Positions 1 to 7,125 of a DNA stretch of 14,846 nt are shown one piece after another. The notes under the pieces were generated by a model, which was given only the letters and a program-made list of their open reading frames with translations, did not search any database and was not told where the DNA came from. Made by a program: the position numbers and the translations under genes. Location: contig MU646546.1 of the NCBI GenBank assembly GCA_026770585.1, forward strand, positions 460,791-475,636, given 5' to 3'. Each line of letters starts with the position of its first letter. Within the stretch, counting starts at the first letter, position 1. The DNA is from Baffinella frigidus. Taxonomy: Eukaryota > Cryptophyceae > Cryptomonadales > Baffinellaceae.

Positions 1-113
1 CCCTAAACCCCAAACCCCAAACCCCAAACCCCAAACCCCAAACCCCAAACCCCAAACCCCCAACCCCAAACCCCCAACCCCCAACCCCCAACCCCAAACC
101 CCCAACCCCCAAA
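1..113. repeat. Degenerate telomeric tract, C-rich strand
   Basis: One CCCTAAA unit is followed by about sixteen CCCCAAA and CCCCCAA variants. The C-rich strand reads 5' to 3' inward, as at a left chromosome end. Pure CCCTAAA is nearly absent, so this is variant or subterminal telomere rather than a freshly made array. Confidence 0.9.
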
Positions 114-225
114 CCTCGGCGTTGGCCTCGACGATCCGCAGAAGGGCGCTCGACGCCCAGAACTGCAGCTCCGCATGGTGCGAGGAGTAGAGGGCGAGGA
201 GCAGCGCGGACACCAACACGGTCAT
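114..225 (-). pseudogene. Coding fragment copy 1, ending in telomeric repeat
   Basis: On the minus strand this reads without a stop from an ATG at 225-223 (MTVLVSALLLALYSS...) and shares the segment HHAELQFWASSALL with the fragment at 408-606. Third codon positions are almost all G or C. Apart from one R/Q change the two fragments agree from SALLLALYSS onward and differ upstream of it. The frame runs leftward into TTTGGGG-type repeat at about 114, so the natural end of the gene is missing. The alternating hydrophobic helix pattern is loosely like an armadillo/HEAT repeat; that is inference only. Seen: a duplicated coding remnant. Not known: the parent gene. Confidence 0.6.
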
Positions 226-407
226 CCCTAAACCCTAAACCTGAAACCCTAAGCCCTAAACCCTATACCCGAAACCCTACACCCCACACCCTACACCCTA
301 CACCCGATCCTCTAGAATCTTAACCCCAACCCCTAAACCCCAAACACTAAACCCTAAACCCTAAACGCTAAACGCTAAATTATCAACGCTAAAACCCACA
401 CCCCAAA
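226..407. repeat. Degenerate CCCTAAA telomeric tract
   Basis: CCCTAAA units are mixed with variants such as CCCTACA, CCCGAAA, ACGCTAA and CCCCAAA. Orientation matches the tract at 1-113. It separates the two copies of the same coding fragment. Confidence 0.85.
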
Positions 408-606
408 CCTCGGCGTTGGCCTCGACGATCTGCAGAAGGGCGCTCGACGCCCAGAACTGCAGCTCCGCATGGTGCGAGGAGTAGAGGGCGAGGAGCAGCG
501 CCGAGACCGCGGAGCGCTGCGCGAGGAACGACTGCCGCTTCGCTTGCTGCACCTGCGTCCCCCACGCCAGGTCGTCAACAGGAACGCAACGTTTCGTTTC
601 GTGGTA
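408..606 (-). pseudogene. Coding fragment copy 2, ending in telomeric repeat
   Basis: Minus-strand frame with strong GC third-position bias, containing VDDLAWGTQVQQAKR, SFLAQRSAVSALLLALYSS and HHAELQFWASSALLQIVEANAE. At about 408 it runs into TTTGGGGTGTGGG at the same codon as copy 1. Reading rightward from 408, copy similarity to 114-225 extends to about 515. The 5' part (on the minus strand, beyond about 585) loses the codon bias, so an exon boundary or break lies near there. The helical pattern resembles an armadillo/HEAT unit, but the family was not identified. It is a truncated exon or pseudogene. Confidence 0.6.
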
Positions 607-644
607 CTGAATGGTACACCTGCGTCCCGGCGTCACGCGTGCGA

Positions 645-666
645 GAAGTCAGGGGGCCCTGACTTC
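645..666. repeat. 22-bp perfect palindrome
   Basis: GAAGTCAGGG, a GG spacer, then CCCTGACTTC. No gene is visible between 640 and 806; this palindrome and the motif at 690-726 are all that stands out. Confidence 0.7.
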
Positions 667-689
667 CCTCCGCGGATATCTGCGGGCTA

Positions 690-726
690 CGTGACCAAAC
701 CCGCCCGTGACTGGTACAAATTTAAC
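690..726 (+). repeat. Dispersed repeat with ACGTGACCAAA motif
   Basis: This 37-bp stretch recurs in inverted orientation at 6796-6832 with only two or three differences. The shared part covers ACGTGACCAAA, then CCCGTGACTGGTAC and AAATTTAAC. At 6.8 kb the copy forms one arm of a perfect palindrome. Confidence 0.75.
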
Positions 727-806
727 AACCACACATTGAAAATACCCAAAGCTGGGGCGTGTGGGCGCTGTGGTCCTCTGTTCCGCAGAGCTGTATGCTA
801 ATGCCG

Positions 807-963
807 AAAGCTAACGCCAGCGAGGTACTTACAGCCTACGGAGTGCCTACGGTAGGTAGGGGGGCTCCTACGACTTTTAATTTTTGCATTATAAAGTCGT
901 AGGAGCCCCCCTACCTACCGTAGGCAATCCGTAGGCTGTAAGTACCTCGCTGGCGTTAGCTTT
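807..963. mobile_element. 157-bp near-perfect foldback element
   Basis: Arms 807-877 and 893-963 (71 bp each) are reverse complements with a single mismatch (843/927), around a 15-nt AT-rich loop. The arms contain AGCGAGGTAC and the 11-bp palindrome CCTACGGTAGG. AATGCCG lies just outside both ends (800-806 and 971-977), a possible 7-bp target duplication. There is no coding capacity. A transcript would make a long hairpin, so a foldback MITE or a small-RNA precursor are both possible. Confidence 0.85.
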
Positions 964-974
964 TTGCATGAATG

Positions 975-1185
975 CCGCTTCTCGAAACATGACTGATCGG
1001 GTGAGCCCCCCCCTTCCACAGAGATGTCCACCCTGGAGTCAACTCACAGGCAAATTGGACCTTTTTTCGGATAGATTTTCAAAGGGATCTACTGGAATCG
1101 CAGTACATCGCCTTGAAAATCTACCCAAGAAAGGTCGAATTTGCCTCTGAGTTGCCTCCAGGGTGGATTCCGCTTCTCAAAACAT
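975..1185. mobile_element. Palindromic element 1027-1167 with direct-repeat flanks
   Basis: 1027-1167 is an almost complete 141-bp palindrome: TCCACCCTGGAG at the left end, CTCCAGGGTGGA at the right, with paired internal blocks such as GATTTTCAA/TTGAAAATC, a few mismatches and one indel. On the outside CCGCTTCTC(G/A)AAACAT occurs at 975-990 and again at 1170-1185. The flanking repeat is longer than a usual target duplication, so it may be a local duplication instead. Confidence 0.8.
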
Positions 1186-1309
1186 CACCGCCCGAGCCGC
1201 GACGTTGTGAGAAAATAATTTATTAAAATTATTCAAAGGATTAAGAGGAACATAAGGTTCAGCCTGCTGGCACGACGCGACTCTCGGACTGTACTAAGCT
1301 TGAAGACAC

Positions 1310-1363
1310 GTGCGATTGAGAAAGGTGCGATTCTGAAAAGTGCGATTTTGAGAGTGCGACTCG
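1310..1363 (+). repeat. Short tandem repeat, GTGCGATT unit, four copies
   Basis: GTGCGATTGAGAAAG, GTGCGATTCTGAAAA, GTGCGATTTTGAGA and GTGCGACTC follow one another with a 15-17 bp period. The stretch 1190-1510 holds no convincing gene; an AT-rich imperfect palindrome lies near 1213-1235. Confidence 0.6.
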
Positions 1364-1510
1364 CCCTTCCCTTCGGTCACTTTTCCGGGGGAAAGTGCGG
1401 CGCACCGTGGCCAATCGGTGCTCTGGGGGATGGCGTGTTCGAGAGTGTTGACGGCGGACCGCATGACCCCCGACCCACACGCAAGGCGTCACGCCCCCGT
1501 CAAGTGGGCG

Positions 1511-1724
1511 ACTGCCACCAGCAACCCGTAGCAGCTTTTACCGGGTCCTTGAAAGAATCCGGGAACGAATTTGTGATTTTGGTATATTCGTAGGGACCCT
1601 ACGGTAGGAGGCCCTAGGGGCCTCCGAATTGCAGACGGGAGATACGGACAGATGTCTCCGGGTTAGCTGGAATTTACTACAGTACCCGACCCGGTTTTAA
1701 GCTGCAACGGGTTGCTGTTGGCAC
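1511..1724. mobile_element. Inverted-repeat element, ~37-bp arms
   Basis: 1511-1548 and 1688-1724 are imperfect inverted repeats sharing CAGCAACCCGT, GCAGCTT and ACCGGGTC. The 140 bp inside holds GTAGGGACCCTAC, the core CCTACGGTAGG at 1598-1608, a 7-bp stem (GGAGGCC/GGCCTCC, 1606-1624) and GGAATTTACTACAG at 1669-1682. Both motifs recur in other elements here. The right arm supplies the last codons and stop of the reading frame at 1697-2431. Confidence 0.6.
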
Positions 1725-2431
1725 GGTCCCTTGGCGCGGCATACCTCGTCAGCGTGGTGCACGCAGTTGGCGAGGCGCTGAGCCGCCAGCGCGCGAACCT
1801 CCTCGGGTGCCTGCTTGAACGCGCCGGCCCCAACGCTAGACCGCCGCCGCCGCCGCCGCTGGTCCGGCTGCTCGGCCTCGACGGTGCCCAGCAGCGCGGA
1901 AATGGCCTGCTCGACCTCCAGGATGAAGGCATCGCCGAACGTGCCGACGGTGAGCCCGAAGCGCAGCAGAAAATCAAACTGCTCCGCACCGACCTCGCGC
2001 CACGTGTCGCAAACGCTCTGGAAGAGCTGCAGAGTGTGGGCCGTGGTACTCTCGATTTTCAGCTGGCGCATTCCTTCAAGGACTTTTTCCCAGGAGACCC
2101 GTTGGGAACGCCCTGCTGTGAGTCGCTGAAACGTGGCGCGGATGCGGGCCTTCTCAACGCGAGTCCACGCCGCAGCGATGCGTTTCTTGACACGCCGCTC
2201 CAGCGCCTGGCTCAGCATCTCGGGGTCCTCGGACGCGTGGATTTCCTCCACAGATTCAACGAGCCAGTCCACGGTGACCTCCACGTCCTTCCCTGCTTCT
2301 GGCGCGTAGCCGACGCCCTGCAGCCCGCACGGCGACGTCTGTAGCACATCCTCACCACCGGGCTGCATGCGAAGGGCGCCAAAGAGCTTGACCTTCCATG
2401 ACGCAGCCTTGTGGTTTTCGAGGACGGACAT
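1697..2431 (-). CDS. Unrecognised helical protein, C terminus likely replaced
   Basis: A 244-residue frame begins at ATG 2431-2429 (MSVLENHKAASWK), which has G at -3; an in-frame TGA lies nine codons upstream, so this is either the true start or the first ATG of a later exon. Third positions are GC-rich. Residues 50-185 look mostly alpha-helical and mixed-charge, with VTVDWLVESVEEI, RVKKRIAAAWTRVEKA and AEQFDFLLRFGL. A six-arginine run (about 192-197) comes from a CGC/CGG trinucleotide repeat. The last nine residues (CQQQPVAA and neighbours) lie in the right arm of the inverted-repeat element at 1511-1724, so the original C terminus has probably been lost. A GAG|GTATGC donor-like site near 1746 would alternatively let the exon end before the repeat. 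No family was recognised. Confidence 0.5.
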   Translation of the reverse strand: MSVLENHKAASWKVKLFGALRMQPGGEDVLQTSPCGLQGVGYAPEAGKDVEVTVDWLVESVEEIHASEDPEMLSQALERRVKKRIAAAWTRVEKARIRATFQRLTAGRSQRVSWEKVLEGMRQLKIESTTAHTLQLFQSVCDTWREVGAEQFDFLLRFGLTVGTFGDAFILEVEQAISALLGTVEAEQPDQRRRRRRSSVGAGAFKQAPEEVRALAAQRLANCVHHADEVCRAKGPCQQQPVAA

Positions 2432-2595
2432 GGCCAAATGAAAGCCCCGGGCTCACAGATGGAGCGCAGGCGCGGAGCTCCCCGACCGCGAAACTTCCCG
2501 CGCCGTGGCTGCAGACATCGTGCGCCTCCTCCGCAGCTCCGCACCCCTCGCTACCCGCCCGGCCCTCTCGACGATGCGGCGGTTTAGAATTTCAA

Positions 2596-2659
2596 AAAAG
2601 GCAGTCGCTTTACAAACCAGACAGAAAATTCTGCCTGGTTTGTAAAGCGACTGCCTTTT
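2596..2659. repeat. 64-bp loopless palindrome
   Basis: Two 32-bp arms are reverse complements around 2627/2628 with a mismatch at 2621/2634 and none in the arms otherwise. The outer sequence is AAAAGGCAGTCGCTTTAC. It sits between the reading frame at 1697-2431 and the tandem array that starts at 2660. 2432-2595 shows no separate feature. Confidence 0.9.
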
Positions 2660-3790
2660 ATACCTAAAGGACCTTATGGGATACCATGAGCCTCATTAAG
2701 GCTGACTTGGGTTCGGTGCGTGTGCGAGTGCGATCCTATTTTGGAATAGCTCAAACACCCCAAGAGAGCCACCCTGTATCCCCTCCTCACGAGCCTCTGC
2801 ACTGGAGAGCGAAACGCGATCCGAAAGCAAAAATGCTTTCTCTGCAGTCCTTTCTACGGAAGGGCGTGTCGTTGGCAGATGTTGGGAGAAATTAAAACCT
2901 AAAGGACCTAAAGGACCTATGCATTGTCCAAAGGACCTAATTATGGGCCTTGAGGCGACTTGCTTTGTCCTGGTGTGTGTGTGAGCATGGGAACAGTGAG
3001 CATGGGAACCAGGTGGCATTCCTTCAAACACACGTTTGAGGATACCCTTTAGCCGGTTTCTGCCGCGATCCTCTGTACAGGGGGGCTTGATGTGATCCGA
3101 AAGGAAGCATGGCCTTTCTACAGAACAAGTTCCGGTGTCCGCCTATGTTGGGAGCTCGAAGAACCTAAAGGACCTAAAGGACCTATGAGCTGAACGATTG
3201 GATACCACTATGGGCCTTCAGCCGACTTGCTGGTCCTGGTGTGTGTGTGAGCATGGGAACCAGCTCATACCTTCACACACCCGTTGTAGGATACCCTTTA
3301 GCCGGTTTCTACCGCGATCCTTTGCAAGGGGGGGGGGGCTTGATGTGATCCGAAAGGAAGCATGGCCTTTCTACAGAACCAGTTCCAGTTTTCGCCTATG
3401 TTGGGAGTTCGAAGGACCTCAAGGACCTAAAGGGCTGACCCTACCTACGTACTACTTCCCCTCCTGAAGGGCCCACGCACAATCCCTCTCACCTTTTGGG
3501 ATTTGGTTCCCTCTTGACATCTGGGGAATCCGTGGTAGGAGCTCTTAAGCTTCAGCCATGGGATACCATGAGCCTCATACAGGCTGACTCGGGTTCGGTG
3601 TGTGTGCGAGCGTAGTCCTATTTTGGATTAACTCCCTTTATCCCCTCTTCACGAGCCTCAGCACTGGAGAGCTCAATGCGATGCTAAAGCAAAAAATATT
3701 TCTCAGCAAATCCTCTGTACGGAAGGGCGTGTCGTTGGGCTGTGTTGGGCGAAATCAAAGCTTCAAGGACCTAAAGGCCGTGCGCGCCGC
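2660..3790 (+). repeat. Four diverged tandem copies of a ~267-bp repeat
   Basis: Units start near 2674, 2941, 3208 and 3557. The first two steps are exactly 267 bp; the third is 349 bp because of about 82 bp of extra sequence around 3436-3550. Each unit has a (GGA)TACCAT/TATGGGCC start, a GTGTGTGTGNGAGC block, a CCGCGATCC block, TATGTTGGGAG, and a junction of AGGACCTAA repeats. Units 1 and 4 are most alike, as are 2 and 3. Short open frames run through it but start and stop differently in each copy, so I treat it as non-coding satellite. Inverted fragments recur at 12931-12994 and 13671-13763. Confidence 0.85.
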
Positions 3791-4083
3791 ACAGGCAGCA
3801 GCAAGGTGACCCAAAGTTCGACACATGGAGCTCGGCCTCGGCGTCAGAACGAGGCTCTCGGATCCCTCTGCGCTGTGTGCCTCGTTCAGACAGGCTCGCT
3901 ACCTGTCTGATCGAGGCTCGCATGCGCCGGGAGGTCAGCGACAGCAGATGGGCTCGCAACTGCCCCGGTGAAAGGAAGTCGCGAAGCGACTTGAAACTGG
4001 CGATTGGCGGGAAGCGACTTGAGACTGGCGAGGAGCGCGCAGCCGCTGAATTGGCGATTGATGTTTTGACGGTTGCGGGTTAA
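3791..4083. other. GC-rich unique stretch, possible exon remnant
   Basis: The minus strand stays open across 3771-3959 but no family is recognisable. 3976-3992 is a palindrome (AAGTCGC GAA GCGACTT). GCGACTTGAAACTGGCGA (3986) is repeated as GCGACTTGAGACTGGCGA (4014), 28 bp apart. Nothing else can be supported. Confidence 0.35.
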
Positions 4084-4530
4084 GGTTTGAGGGTTTTGTG
4101 TTTTGTGTTTTGTGTTTTGAGTTTAGGGTTTACGATTTAAGGTTCGGGATTTAAGATGTACGGTTTAGGGTTTAAGGTGGACGATTTAGAATATAGGTTT
4201 TCGGGTTTAAGTTTTAGGGTTTCGGATTTAGGGTTTAGGGTTTAGGGTTTAGGGTTTAGGATTGAGGGGCTAGGGGCCAGGGGTCAGGGTTTAGGGTTTA
4301 GGGTTTAGGGTTTAGGGTTTAGGGTTTAGGGTTTAGGGTTGAGGGGTTAGGGATTAGGGTTAAGGGTTAAGGGTTAAGGGTTTAGGGTTCAGGGTTCAGG
4401 GTTTGAGGGTTTGGGGTTCAGGGTTCAAGATTTAGGTTTCATTTTTCAAGGGTTCAGGATTCATGTTCCAGGGTTCAGGGTTTAGGCTTTAGGCTTGAAG
4501 CTTCAGGGTTCAGGGTTCTTCTAGTGGCGA
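4084..4530. repeat. Interstitial telomeric tract, TTTAGGG orientation
   Basis: Starts with TTTTGTG variants, becomes perfect TTTAGGG around 4218-4260 and 4288-4342, then decays into GTTCAGG-type variants. Orientation is opposite to the tracts at 1-407, so the segment between them is bounded by telomeric DNA facing outward on both sides. Confidence 0.92.
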
Positions 4531-4580
4531 TGTTTTCGGGGAGACGCGCCGCTCTCTTCTAGTGGCGGGCGTGGTCAAAG

Positions 4581-4599
4581 ACCAACGCCGCGCGTTGGT
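4581..4599. repeat. Small hairpin and duplicated CTTCTAGTGGCG
   Basis: ACCAACGC CGC GCGTTGGT forms an 8-bp stem. Just left of it, CTTCTAGTGGCG occurs twice, near 4517 and 4556. Confidence 0.6.
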
Positions 4600-4607
4600 T
4601 TCGGGTG

Positions 4608-4757
4608 TTGTGTGGGTGTAGGCGTAGGTGTGTGTGGGCGTGGGCGTGGGCGTGGGTGCGGGCGTGGGTGTGGTTGTGGGTGTGGGCCTGGTTGTGGTTG
4701 TGGGTGTGGGCCTGGTTGTGGGTGTGGGTGTGGGCGTGGGCGTGGGCGTGGGCGAGG
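4608..4757. repeat. GTGGGC/GTGGGT hexamer minisatellite
   Basis: About 25 copies of a six-base unit (GTGGGC, GTGGGT, GTGGTT, GTGGGCCTG). Every frame is open on both strands because the unit has no stop, giving artificial Val/Trp/Gly-rich or His/Pro-rich readings. The strand asymmetry (almost no C) means G-quadruplexes are plausible. Confidence 0.9.
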
Positions 4758-4762
4758 GTGGG

Positions 4763-4826
4763 GCGCCGCTCGATCGTTAGGGGGCGCCACTCACTCGTAT
4801 GGGGTGCTTCGCCCGCTCGTTTGGGG
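4763..4826 (+). repeat. 21-bp tandem repeat, three copies
   Basis: Units GCGCCGCTCGATCGTTAGGG, GCGCCACTCACTCGTATGGG and a diverged GCTTCGCCCGCTCGTTTGGG follow directly on the hexamer minisatellite. Confidence 0.65.
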
Positions 4827-4942
4827 AAAGACGGGGGGAGAAAAAGAAGTTAGGCGGCACGAAATGTAGGGGGGGGGCAAGAGCAGGTATGTAAGACAGA
4901 CACGAAAATGTAAGGAAAGAAGCACTAGGGAGGTAGATATAA

Positions 4943-5038
4943 GGCTACCTGGAAAAGGGAATTCAAACTCCCATGGCGCGAGGCCGGTCCACTAACATCA
5001 TCTCGGTGATGGATCCGGACCAGCTGGTCGTCAATTAA
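4943..5038 (+). other. Short open segment followed by an A-tract
   Basis: A unique 180-bp island (4861-5045) interrupts the telomeric block. In it a frame is open from 4943 and an ATG at 4973 would give 21 residues (MARGRSTNIISV, then MDPDQLVVN) ending in TAA at 5036, followed at once by nine A. EcoRI (4959), NcoI (4971), BamHI (5011) and PvuII (5021) recognition sequences all fall within 68 bp, and GACCAGCTGGTC (5018-5029) is a palindrome. It could be a processed 3' end, or a cloning-derived or misassembled piece. No function is assigned. Confidence 0.3.
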
Positions 5039-5050
5039 AAAAAAAGCTCT

Positions 5051-5345
5051 TCAGGGTTTAGGGTTTAGGGTTTAGGGTTTAGGGTTTAGGGTTTAGGGTT
5101 TAGGGTTTAGGGTTTAGGGTTTAGGGTTTAGGGTTTAGGGTTTAGTGTTTAGTGCTTGTTGTTTAGGGTTTATGGTGTAGGGTTTGGGGATTGGGGTTTA
5201 GGATTTATGGGTTAAGGTGTAGGGTTTAGGGTGTAGGGTTTAGGGTTTAAGGATTAGGGTTTAGGGTTGAGGGATTAGAGGTTTGGTATTAGGGTCTATG
5301 GTTTAGGGTGTGGAGATTAGGGATCAGGGTTTAGGGTTTAGGGAT
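5051..5345. repeat. Interstitial telomeric tract with perfect TTTAGGG array
   Basis: About 13 uninterrupted TTTAGGG units (5053-5144) are followed by 200 bp of mixed variants (TTTAGTG, GTGTAGG, GATTAGG). The perfect stretch is the most telomere-like DNA in the window and begins right after the A-tract at 5037-5045. Confidence 0.93.
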
Positions 5346-5351
5346 TAGGGT

Positions 5352-5540
5352 TACCCGTAACCTTGAGCAGTGACACGTAAACCCGTAACCTTGAGCAGTA
5401 ACCCGTAACCCGTAACCTTGAGCAGTAACCCGTAACCCGTAACCTTGAGCAGTAACCCGTAACCCGTAACCTTGAGCAGTAACCCGTAACCCGTAACCTC
5501 GAGCAGTAACCCGTAACCCATAACCTTCAGCAGTAACCCA
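5352..5540. repeat. 27-bp minisatellite, seven copies
   Basis: Unit: ACCCGTAACCTTGAGCAGTA plus ACCCGTA. GAGCAGT recurs every 27 bp from about 5366 to 5528. The middle copies are identical and the end copies diverge. Because 27 is divisible by three and the unit has no stop, the minus strand reads as a nine-residue repeat (LLLKVTGYG); this is a side effect, not a gene. ACCCGTA is close to the C-rich telomere unit, so the array sits with its C-rich strand inverted relative to the surrounding TTTAGGG. Confidence 0.92.
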
Positions 5541-6338
5541 GGGTTCAAGGTTTAGGTTTTAGGATTTACATTTTAGGGTTGAGGGTTGAGGGTTCAGGGA
5601 TTAGGGCTTATGGGTTAGGGTTCAGGGATGAGGGTTTACGGTTAAGGGTGACTGGTGTAGGGTTTAGGTTTTAGGATTGCCAGTGAAGAGTGAATGGTGA
5701 AGGATTTAGAGATTAGGGTTTGGGGTTCAGGGTTCAACATTATGGGGTTTTGTTTTAGGGTTTAGGACTTAGGCTTTAGGGTTCAGTGTTTAGTGTTTGT
5801 GGTTTGTGGTTGAGGGATGAGGGTTTGGGGATTAGGGTTTAGGGTTTAGGGTTTAGGGGTTAGGGGTTAGGGGTTAGGGGTTAGGGGTTAGTGTTTAGGT
5901 TCCAGTGTTTAGTGTTTAGTGTTTAGTGTTTAGTGTTTAGTGTTTAGTGTTTAGGTCTTCGTGCTTAGTGTTCAGGGTTTAGAGTTGAGGGTTTTGGGTT
6001 TTGGGTTTAGGGTCTGGGGTTGAGGGTTTAGGGATGCGGGTTGAGGGTTGAGGGTTGAGGGTTGAGGGTCGAGGGTTGAGGGTTGAGGGTTTATGGTTGA
6101 GGTTCGAAGGTTGATTTTTTAGAGTTTAGGGGATAAGGGGGTTGGTTCAGATTTTAGGGTTTCGGGGTTTGGGGTTTGTGTTTTGTGTTTTGGGTTTAGG
6201 GATCAAAGTTTAGTGTTTAGGATTAACGGTTGAGTATTCATAGTTCAGGGACTAGGGTTCAGGGTTTCGGATTTAGGGATCAGGTCTTAGGGTTTCAGGG
6301 TTCAGGGTTTAGGGTTTAGGTTTTAGGGTTAAGGGCTC
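5541..6338. repeat. Degenerate telomeric tract with homogenised variant blocks
   Basis: TTTAGGG-derived DNA with local pure runs of variants: TTAGGGG (about 5857-5889), TTTAGTG (about 5905-5951) and GGGTTGA (about 6022-6090). The rest is a mixture of single-base variants. No gene. Confidence 0.9.
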
Positions 6339-6748
6339 GTCCCTACGAAGGTAGAGGGAGGGCAAATTACAGGGTGATCCCTCGCCATCCGACTGCAGGT
6401 ACGTATCACGTTTGGACAAGTATCGTTGAAAACAGACGGCTCACGTGAAGAGGGGTCAGAGAAACGTGAAGGGGTGGCCGTCCCTCCTCGTGACGATAAT
6501 GTACGGCATGTACGCAGGGTCCTGGTTCTGGAGATGGAGATCTGGAGATTGGAGAGCTGGCCATACGTGCTCGTACCAACAATGGTCGAACCATCAAAAA
6601 AATCGAACCCATTTGTTCTTTGGCACCAAAAAAATCAAAGCCATTTGGGTTGGTCATCTCAAGGGGAATTTTTACAGATCTACCCCTTGGTCATCAGAAC
6701 CTTGAAAACCCAGTGGTGCAGAGTCCCTCCAATTCTTTTGAATTCTCT
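6339..6748. other. Unique stretch, no convincing gene
   Basis: Telomeric repeats stop at 6338. Open frames exist on both strands but have neither a consistent codon bias nor a recognisable motif. A 20-bp segment, CAAAAAAATCGAACCCATTT, is present at 6595 and again with three changes at 6627. Confidence 0.5.
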
Positions 6749-6982
6749 GTGGATCCACTCGAGGCTAGAAATAGGACCATTTAAAATGTGGGGTCGTTAA
6801 ATTTAGTACCAGTCACGGGCAGGTTTGGTCACGTTGCTGGGGGAATTCCCCCAGCAACGTGACCAAACGCCCCTATTTGTGTGAAAATTACCACACATCT
6901 CCTTTTTCCCCTTCACTTGTTTACAAAGAAGCTCTTTTTTTTTAAAAAAAAATGGTCCCATGTCTAGCCTCGAGTGGATGGA
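6749..6982. mobile_element. Foldback element with CCACTCGAGGCTAG ends
   Basis: CCACTCGAGGCTAG with GGACCATTT nearby on the left (6755-6782) is mirrored by AAATGGTCC and CTAGCCTCGAGTGG on the right (6950-6978). The centre is the perfect palindrome at 6823-6868; the right half carries about 41 bp more than the left. It includes GAAAATTACCACAC at 6883-6896. No open reading frame of note. Confidence 0.7.
6823..6868. repeat. 46-bp perfect palindrome
   Basis: GTTTGGTCACGTTGCTGGGG leads to an EcoRI-type centre (GAATTC) and its exact complement. There is no loop and no mismatch. Long perfect palindromes are normally unstable, so this one is either young or maintained. Confidence 0.95.
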
Positions 6983-7104
6983 CTGAGAAGTGGAAACAAA
7001 CATGAAAGGTCGTGGTTTCGGCTTCCTGTATGATAACGGACTCTTGGTAAATCCACACACCGCGCCCGGAGGGGGAAATCCCCTAGAAATCCAGCGGTGG
7101 AGCC

Positions 7105-7125
7105 ATTGACGTATAATACGTCAAT
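7105..7125. repeat. 21-bp perfect palindrome containing TGACGTA
   Basis: ATTGACGTAT A ATACGTCAAT. Two TGACGT half sites in mirror image resemble bZIP-type binding sites, but there is no adjacent gene to support a regulatory role. Confidence 0.6.

Noticed and set aside
3198-3467. Frame through the 267-bp repeat (LDVIRKEAWPFYRTSSS)
   Set aside because: A related peptide occurs in the inverted fragment at 13671, but frames and stops differ between units, so DNA repetition explains the likeness.
4575-4869. His/Pro-rich and Val/Trp-rich frames on both strands
   Set aside because: They come from the GTGGGC hexamer repeat, which is open in all frames.
4951-4977. tRNA T-arm-like GGGAATTCAAACTCCC
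   Set aside because: The stem does not pair in tRNA register and no acceptor or D arm is found around it.
5351-5548. Minus-strand frame with nine-residue repeat LLLKVTGYG
   Set aside because: It is the translation of the 27-bp minisatellite; unit length is a multiple of three and has no stop.
6426-6800. 124-residue plus-strand frame
   Set aside because: No ATG context or codon bias, overlapping open frames on both strands, and it runs into a foldback element.
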